From Streptomyces sp. NBC_00259 (GTDB taxonomy: Bacteria > Actinomycetota > Actinomycetes > Streptomycetales > Streptomycetaceae), in assembly GCF_036181745.1 (NCBI RefSeq), contig NZ_CP108080.1, positions 6,947,501 through 7,011,500 on the forward strand: a DNA stretch of 64,000 bases, in the 5' to 3' direction. The notes beneath the pieces are model-generated. The model saw only the letters and a list, made by a program, of their open reading frames with translations, was not told the DNA's origin and made no database searches. Both the position numbers and the translations under genes were made by a program. Of the stretch, positions 59,950 to 64,000 are shown piece after piece (position 1 is the first letter of the stretch; each line of letters starts with the position of its first letter).

Positions 59950-60912
59950 ATGCCAGAGCGAACCGTGCTTGTCGTGCTCTTCGACGGGGTGCAGAGCCTT
60001 GATGTGACCGGCCCGCTCGAGGTCTTCTCGGGCGCCGGCGAGGTCCCGTCCGCGGCGTTCGGGTACCGCATCCGCACCGCCTCGCTCGACGGCGGGCCGG
60101 TCCGCACCTCCAGCGGGCTGACCCTCGTCCCGGACGGCCGACTGGGTGACGGCGCCCCGCCGCACACGCTGATCGTCCCGGGCGGCGAGGGCACCCGACG
60201 CCCCGATCCCGCGCTGATCGACTGGCTGCGCGCGCACGCCACCGGGGCCGAGCGCCTCGTCTCCGTGTGCACCGGCGCGCTGCTGCTGGCGGAGGCAGGG
60301 CTGCTCGACGGCCACCGCGCGACCACACACTGGTCCGTCTGCGACCATCTCGCACGCACCTACCCGGGGGTCGACGTCGACCCCGAGCCGATCTTCGTCA
60401 GGGACGGGCGGCTCTCCACCTCGGCCGGGGTCACCGCGGGCATCGACCTGGCCCTCGCGCTGGTCGAGGAGGACCTGGGGCGTACGACGGCGCTGACCAT
60501 CGCCCGCCATCTGGTGGTCTTCCTGCGCCGTCCCGGCAACCAGGCACAGTTCAGCGTCCAGCTCGCCGCCCAGACCGCCCGGCGCGAACCGCTGCGGGAG
60601 GTCCAGCAGTACATCACCGACCACCCCGACGGCGATCTCGGCGTCGAGGCCCTGGCCGGCCGGGCCCGGCTGTCGCCCCGTCAGTTCGCCCGTGCCTTCC
60701 TCGCCGAGACGGGGACCACTCCGGGCAAGTACGTCGACCGGGTCCGTCTGGAGCACGCCCGGCGGCTCCTGGAGGACACCGGCGACGGCATCGAGGAGAT
60801 ATCCCGGGCCTGCGGATACGGCACGCCCGAGGCGATGCGCCGCGCCTTCGTGAAGGCCCTCGGCGCGGCCCCGGCCGAGTACCGCCGCCGCTTCCACGCA
60901 CCCGTCCGCTGA
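59950..60912 (+). CDS. GlxA-type regulator: DJ-1/PfpI domain plus AraC HTH
   Basis: 320 residues from ATG 59950; an in-frame ATG at 59887 has a better ribosome site, so 21 more residues are possible. The DJ-1/PfpI-like domain (about 1-190) contains VLVVLFDGVQSLDVTGPLEVF and the nucleophile-elbow Cys in LVSVCTGALLLAEAGLL. The AraC-type double HTH (about 215-318) contains VEALAGRARLSPRQFARAFLAETGTTPGKYVDRVRLEHARRLL and EEISRACGYGTPEAMRRAF. Such proteins sense small molecules and activate amino-acid or nitrogen catabolism. The next gene encodes a stand-alone DJ-1 protein, a likely target or partner. Confidence 0.93.
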   Translation: MPERTVLVVLFDGVQSLDVTGPLEVFSGAGEVPSAAFGYRIRTASLDGGPVRTSSGLTLVPDGRLGDGAPPHTLIVPGGEGTRRPDPALIDWLRAHATGAERLVSVCTGALLLAEAGLLDGHRATTHWSVCDHLARTYPGVDVDPEPIFVRDGRLSTSAGVTAGIDLALALVEEDLGRTTALTIARHLVVFLRRPGNQAQFSVQLAAQTARREPLREVQQYITDHPDGDLGVEALAGRARLSPRQFARAFLAETGTTPGKYVDRVRLEHARRLLEDTGDGIEEISRACGYGTPEAMRRAFVKALGAAPAEYRRRFHAPVR

Positions 60913-61015
60913 CACCCGCGTACAGGAGGACCCTCAACAAGGCCGAGGTCAACCCGCCCCCTCCCGAACCCGCCTCCACCGGAACCCGCGTACACCGCAA
61001 CCGAAAGGGACCGCC

Positions 61016-61660
61016 ATGCAGATCGCCATCCTGCTCTACGACCGCTTCACCAGCCTGGACGCCGTCGGCCCGTTCGAACTGCTCAGCCGGCTGCCGGGCG
61101 CCGAGACCGTGTTCGTCTCGAAGCAGCCGGGTCCGGTGCGCAACGACCAGGGCAACCTCGCGCTGGTCGCCGACCGCGCCATCACCGAGGTGACGGCTCC
61201 CGACATCGTCCTCGTGCCCGGCGGCCCCGGCTCACGCCAGGCCATGCACGACGAGACGCTCCTCGACTGGCTCCGCGCGGCCGACGCCACCAGCACCTGG
61301 ACCACCTCCGTGTGCACCGGCTCGCTGGTGCTGGCCGGCGCGGGTCTGCTCGACGGCCGGCGTGCCACCTCCCACTGGCTCGCCCTGGACGACCTGGTGC
61401 CGTACGGCGCCGAACCGACGGGGGAGCGCGTGGTCTTCGACGGCAAGTACGTCACGGCCGCCGGGGTCTCGTCCGGGATCGACATGGCCCTGCATCTGCT
61501 CGGCCGGATCGCGGGCGACGACGTCGCCCGCACGGTTCAGCTGATGACCGAGTACGACCCGCAGCCGCCGTACGACGCGGGCTCGCCGGAGAAGGCGCCG
61601 GAGCCGGTCGTCGCGTTCTCGCGCACGCTCGCGGACGAGGTCTCCACGGCGAAGGGCTGA
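61016..61660 (+). CDS. DJ-1/PfpI family protein (isonitrile-hydratase-like)
   Basis: 214 residues from ATG 61016 with AAGGGA upstream. Features: QIAILLYDRFTSLDAVGPFELLSRLPG, IVLVPGGPGSRQA, nucleophilic Cys in WTTSVCTGSLVLAGAGLL and HWLALDDL; the C-terminal TAAGVSSGIDMALHLLGRIAG is typical. The family includes isonitrile hydratase and glyoxalase III; no gene for isonitrile synthesis is nearby. It lies 103 bp after the GlxA-type regulator on the same strand and is probably controlled by it. Confidence 0.9.
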   Translation: MQIAILLYDRFTSLDAVGPFELLSRLPGAETVFVSKQPGPVRNDQGNLALVADRAITEVTAPDIVLVPGGPGSRQAMHDETLLDWLRAADATSTWTTSVCTGSLVLAGAGLLDGRRATSHWLALDDLVPYGAEPTGERVVFDGKYVTAAGVSSGIDMALHLLGRIAGDDVARTVQLMTEYDPQPPYDAGSPEKAPEPVVAFSRTLADEVSTAKG

Positions 61661-61663
61661 CCC

Positions 61664-62434
61664 TCACACGGTCCAGGTGAAGCGCGGCTGCCTCCGCTCC
61701 AGGAACGCGGCGACGCCCTCCGCGGTGTCGCCGCTGCCGCGCGCCTGCTCGGCCCAGTGCTCGTCCCGGTCGGTACGGCCCGAGGCGAACTCCTTCGCCG
61801 CGGCCTGGGTCAGCTGCGAGCGGGAGGTCAGCACCCGGGCGAACTCGGCGACGCGCTTGCCCAGTTCGCCCTCGGGCAGCACCTCGTCGACCAGACCGGT
61901 GCGCAGCGCTCGTTGCGTATCGATCAACTCGCCGGAGAACAGCAGGTACTTCGCGGCCGCGGGCCCCACCAGCGACACCAGCCGCCGGGTCGAGGACGAC
62001 GGATACACGATGCCCAGCTTGGCCGGGGTGATCCCGAAGGAGGCGCCGTCCTCGGCGAACCGCAGATCGCAGGCCGTCGCGAGCTGGCAGCCACCGCCCA
62101 CGCAGTAGCCGCGGACCGCGGCCAGGGTCGGCTTGGGGAAGGCCGCGAGAGCCTCCTCGGCCCGTACGGCCAGGTCCTGGGGCGTCTCGCCGGGTACGGG
62201 CGGCTCGCTCAGCGAGGAGATGTCGGCGCCCGCGCAGAAGGTGCCGCCCTCGCCGGTCAGCACCAGCACCCGCACCCCGGGGTCGTGCGCGAGGCCGTCC
62301 AGCAGGCCGGGCAGCGCGCGCCACATCGCGGCCGTCATCGCGTTGCGCTTGGCGGCGTGGCTGATGACGACGGTCGCGACCCCGTCCGAGACGGAGTGCC
62401 GCAGCTCCGGCTCCGTGCGGTTCATCCGGTCCAT
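61664..62434 (-). CDS. Crotonase-fold protein lacking both hydratase glutamates
   Basis: 256 residues from ATG 62434 (ATG 62425 and a longer frame to 62497 exist; none has a good ribosome site). Crotonase fold with CoA-binding oxyanion loops TFCAGADISSL and RGYCVGGGCQLATACDLRF. Hydratases have Glu where this protein has Gln (GGGCQLA) and a second Glu in the G-P-E-x-x-L-G loop, here ITPAKLGIVYP with no Glu. It therefore probably is not a standard enoyl-CoA hydratase; isomerase, thioesterase, dehalogenase or lyase roles exist in the superfamily. Convergent with the DJ-1 gene with 3 bp between stops. Confidence 0.88.
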   Translation of the reverse strand: MDRMNRTEPELRHSVSDGVATVVISHAAKRNAMTAAMWRALPGLLDGLAHDPGVRVLVLTGEGGTFCAGADISSLSEPPVPGETPQDLAVRAEEALAAFPKPTLAAVRGYCVGGGCQLATACDLRFAEDGASFGITPAKLGIVYPSSSTRRLVSLVGPAAAKYLLFSGELIDTQRALRTGLVDEVLPEGELGKRVAEFARVLTSRSQLTQAAAKEFASGRTDRDEHWAEQARGSGDTAEGVAAFLERRQPRFTWTV

Positions 62435-62499
62435 GCGCCGGATGCTATCCGCCGGGCTCGTACCTATGATCAAGAAGGGGGCGCGACGAGGAGGCACCG

Positions 62500-63129
62500 A
62501 TGGCCGGTCCCGCCCACGAGGGCAGAAGGCTCCGCCGCAGCTTCGGCTGGCTCGCGGCGCTCGGGGTGCTTCTCGTCATCGCAGGTCTCGTCGGGCTCGT
62601 CTACGTCGGCGTCGCCACGCTGACCTCGATGCTGCTCTTCGGCTGGCTGCTGCTGATCGGCGGCCTCGTCGGACTGCTCCAGGCGATCGAGTCGCGCGGC
62701 AGCAACCACTTCTGGCTCGGGGTGGTCGTCGCCGCGCTCAACATCGCGGCCGGTGTGGTCGTCATCCGCCACCCGGAGGGCAGCGCGGAGGCGCTGACCA
62801 TGTTCGCCGCGTTGCTGTTCCTGACCGGTGGGCTGTTCCGTCTGCTGGGGAGCCTCGTCGTGCGCGGGCCGCAGTTCGGCTGGACGCTGCTCCAGGGCGC
62901 GTTCGGGCTGCTGCTGGGCATCCTGGTGCTCGTGAACTGGCCCGAGAGCAGCCGCTACGTGATTGGGACGTTCTTCTCGCTGGCACTGCTCTTCGACGGG
63001 CTGGGACTGATCGCGATCGGGTTCGGCGGCCGCCGGATCGTGGACATGGTCGCGGACACCGACGACACCGCCGGTATCACCGCGTCCGAGAAGCCGACAG
63101 AAGAAGATCAGGATCGATCGAAAAGCTGA
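62500..63129 (+). CDS. HdeD-like (DUF308) membrane protein
   Basis: 209 residues from ATG 62500 with GGAGG upstream. Six predicted membrane helices in three pairs (LAALGVLLVIAGLVGLVYVG, MLLFGWLLLIGGLVGLL, LGVVVAALNIAAGVVVI, MFAALLFLTGGLFRLLG, LLQGAFGLLLGILVLV, LALLFDGLGLIAIGFG). HdeD-family proteins are linked to acid stress in enterobacteria; in Streptomyces the role is unknown. The acidic tail (DTDDTAGITASEKPTEEDQDRSKS) is cytoplasmic. Divergent from the crotonase gene. Confidence 0.88.
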   Translation: MAGPAHEGRRLRRSFGWLAALGVLLVIAGLVGLVYVGVATLTSMLLFGWLLLIGGLVGLLQAIESRGSNHFWLGVVVAALNIAAGVVVIRHPEGSAEALTMFAALLFLTGGLFRLLGSLVVRGPQFGWTLLQGAFGLLLGILVLVNWPESSRYVIGTFFSLALLFDGLGLIAIGFGGRRIVDMVADTDDTAGITASEKPTEEDQDRSKS

Positions 63130-63265
63130 CCCTGGCGTACTTACCTGGTCAGATGCCGTCGATAGCAGCTGATTTCTGTTCAGCGGCCCGGTATGGACCA
63201 GTGCATTCCCAACACTCGGTACTCAACAGTTCCCAGCAACGTTTCACGAGGGTGGGTGCGGGAGT

Positions 63266-63736
63266 ATGGAGAGCCCGGGGAGCGTCCCGGCCCGGCCGCT
63301 GTCGTACGAAGGTGTCTGGCGGTTCACCGCCCCCGCGCTCGACGTGTCCGTACCGCAGGCGCGGCACGCCGTCCGCGATCTGATCCACCGCCAGGGCGTC
63401 CCGGTCCACGACGACGTGCTCCAGGGACTGCTGCTGATCGTGTCCGAACTGGTCACCAACGCCGTACGGCATGCGGCCCTGCTCTCGCCCCAGGTCGCCG
63501 TCGAGGTCGCGGTCGGCCCGGAGTGGATCCGGGTGGCCGTCGAGGACAATCACCCCTACCGGCCCAAGGCCCTGGAGACCGACTCCGCGAAGACCGGCGG
63601 GCGCGGCCTGCTCCTGGTCAAGGAGATCACCAGGGAGGCGGGCGGTGAATGCGACGTGGAGCACACGGCGAGCGGCGGGAAGATCGTCTGGGCCGCACTG
63701 CCGCTCGTTCCGCTGAGCGGCGCGGCGCCCCTGTAG
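63266..63736 (+). CDS. Anti-sigma-factor-type ATP-binding protein (HATPase, RsbW-like)
   Basis: 156 residues from ATG 63266 with GGGAG upstream. GHKL/HATPase motifs: N box IVSELVTNAVRHA, G1 VAVEDNHPYRP and G2 TGGRGLLLVKEI. It belongs to the large Streptomyces group of small serine kinase/anti-sigma-type ATPases, partners of STAS antagonists; no anti-anti-sigma gene is adjacent. The upstream region (63130-63265) is AT-richer than average and probably holds the promoter, but no certain boxes were assigned. Confidence 0.9.
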   Translation: MESPGSVPARPLSYEGVWRFTAPALDVSVPQARHAVRDLIHRQGVPVHDDVLQGLLLIVSELVTNAVRHAALLSPQVAVEVAVGPEWIRVAVEDNHPYRPKALETDSAKTGGRGLLLVKEITREAGGECDVEHTASGGKIVWAALPLVPLSGAAPL

Positions 63737-63765
63737 GGCGCCTCACCACAGCGCGGCCGGAGCCG

Positions 63766-64000
63766 TCACCAGCCGCCGGCCGGACCCGTCAGTTCCTTGA
63801 TCGCCGGGCGCGCCGTGTCCAGGACCGTCATGAACCATGCGGAGAACGTGTCCCGTGCGTGGCGCTCCGCCAGCTCCGCGGCCGTCACGAACGCCGTCTC
63901 GCCGACCTCCTCCGGGTCCGGGCGCAGCGAGGACTGCACCATGCCCACGAAGAGGTGGTTGAACTCCTGCTCGACCAGGCCCGAGGCCGGGTCCGGATGG
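63766..64000 (-). CDS. idi: Isopentenyl-diphosphate delta-isomerase, type I (C-terminal part)
   Basis: Only 77 C-terminal residues are in the window; the frame runs off the right edge. HPDPASGLVEQEFNHLFVG aligns with the E-x-E metal/catalytic loop of type I (Nudix-fold) isomerases, and DTFSAWFMTVLDTARPAIKEL with their conserved C-terminal FSPW-type helix. The enzyme interconverts IPP and DMAPP for isoprenoid synthesis. A simple Nudix hydrolase is less likely because of this C-terminal pattern. Confidence 0.85.
   Translation of the reverse strand, partial: HPDPASGLVEQEFNHLFVGMVQSSLRPDPEEVGETAFVTAAELAERHARDTFSAWFMTVLDTARPAIKELTGPAGGW

Overview
The window is high-GC DNA with dense, strongly codon-biased genes, GTG/TTG starts and short GGAG-type ribosome sites. 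It carries a Wbl protein, an SsgA-like sporulation protein, a two-domain small laccase and many secreted hydrolases, so I read it as a Streptomyces chromosome arm. From memory, the gene order (small laccase, Wbl, ABC-F, SsgA-like protein, fadAB, SCO6745-family protein, idi) resembles the SCO6712-SCO6750 stretch of S. coelicolor. I saw no tRNA, rRNA, CRISPR array or prophage.

Layout. 1-2.8 kb: the edge of a lipid-type cluster (partial AMP-forming ligase, GT2 glycosyltransferase, OleA-like thiolase). 3-9 kb: a secreted redox/sugar locus (ThuA-sorbosone dehydrogenase fusion, translationally coupled cupredoxin-OmpL47-DUF1080 protein, divergent small laccase). 9.7-20 kb: VOC protein, Wbl protein, GH46 chitosanase, acyl-ACP desaturase, dimethylargininase, an ABC-F ATPase with a possible attenuator leader, a PEP-mutase-family protein, SsgD-like protein, Ycf48-like secreted protein and YciI. 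19.6-25.4 kb: TetR with divergent SDR, an IS5-family remnant, endonuclease V, a saccharopine-dehydrogenase-like reductase, a YjbR protein and a lipoprotein. 25.5-31.3 kb: a beta-oxidation operon (acyl-CoA racemase, acyl-CoA dehydrogenase, FadA, FadB), then a MerR regulator. 33-40 kb: MepB, a GntR/ornithine-cyclodeaminase pair divergent from a frameshifted MHS transporter, a macro-domain protein, a tail-anchored protein, DUF2785 and a CDF metal exporter. 40-49.5 kb: secreted sphingomyelinase-like enzyme, Asp/Glu racemase, MpaB-family oxygenase, LacI regulator and three secreted peptidases (M1, S15, M14). 49.5-64 kb: BCCT transporter, D-amino-acid oxidase, SpoU methyltransferase, a second ABC-F with a coupled HEAT-like protein, Tex, SCO6745-family protein, two DJ-1/PfpI proteins, a crotonase, HdeD-like membrane protein, an anti-sigma-type ATPase and the end of idi.

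Two themes stand out. First, the 3-8.9 kb locus puts domains of 3-keto-sugar chemistry (ThuA, DUF1080) together with a PQQ-type dehydrogenase, a type-1 copper domain and a laccase, all with export signals; it could be an extracellular copper-linked sugar oxidation system. Second, at least eight genes have short tandem repeats (8-48 bp units) whose first copy contains the gene's own stop codon and which extend downstream. The units differ in sequence but are placed the same way, on both strands.
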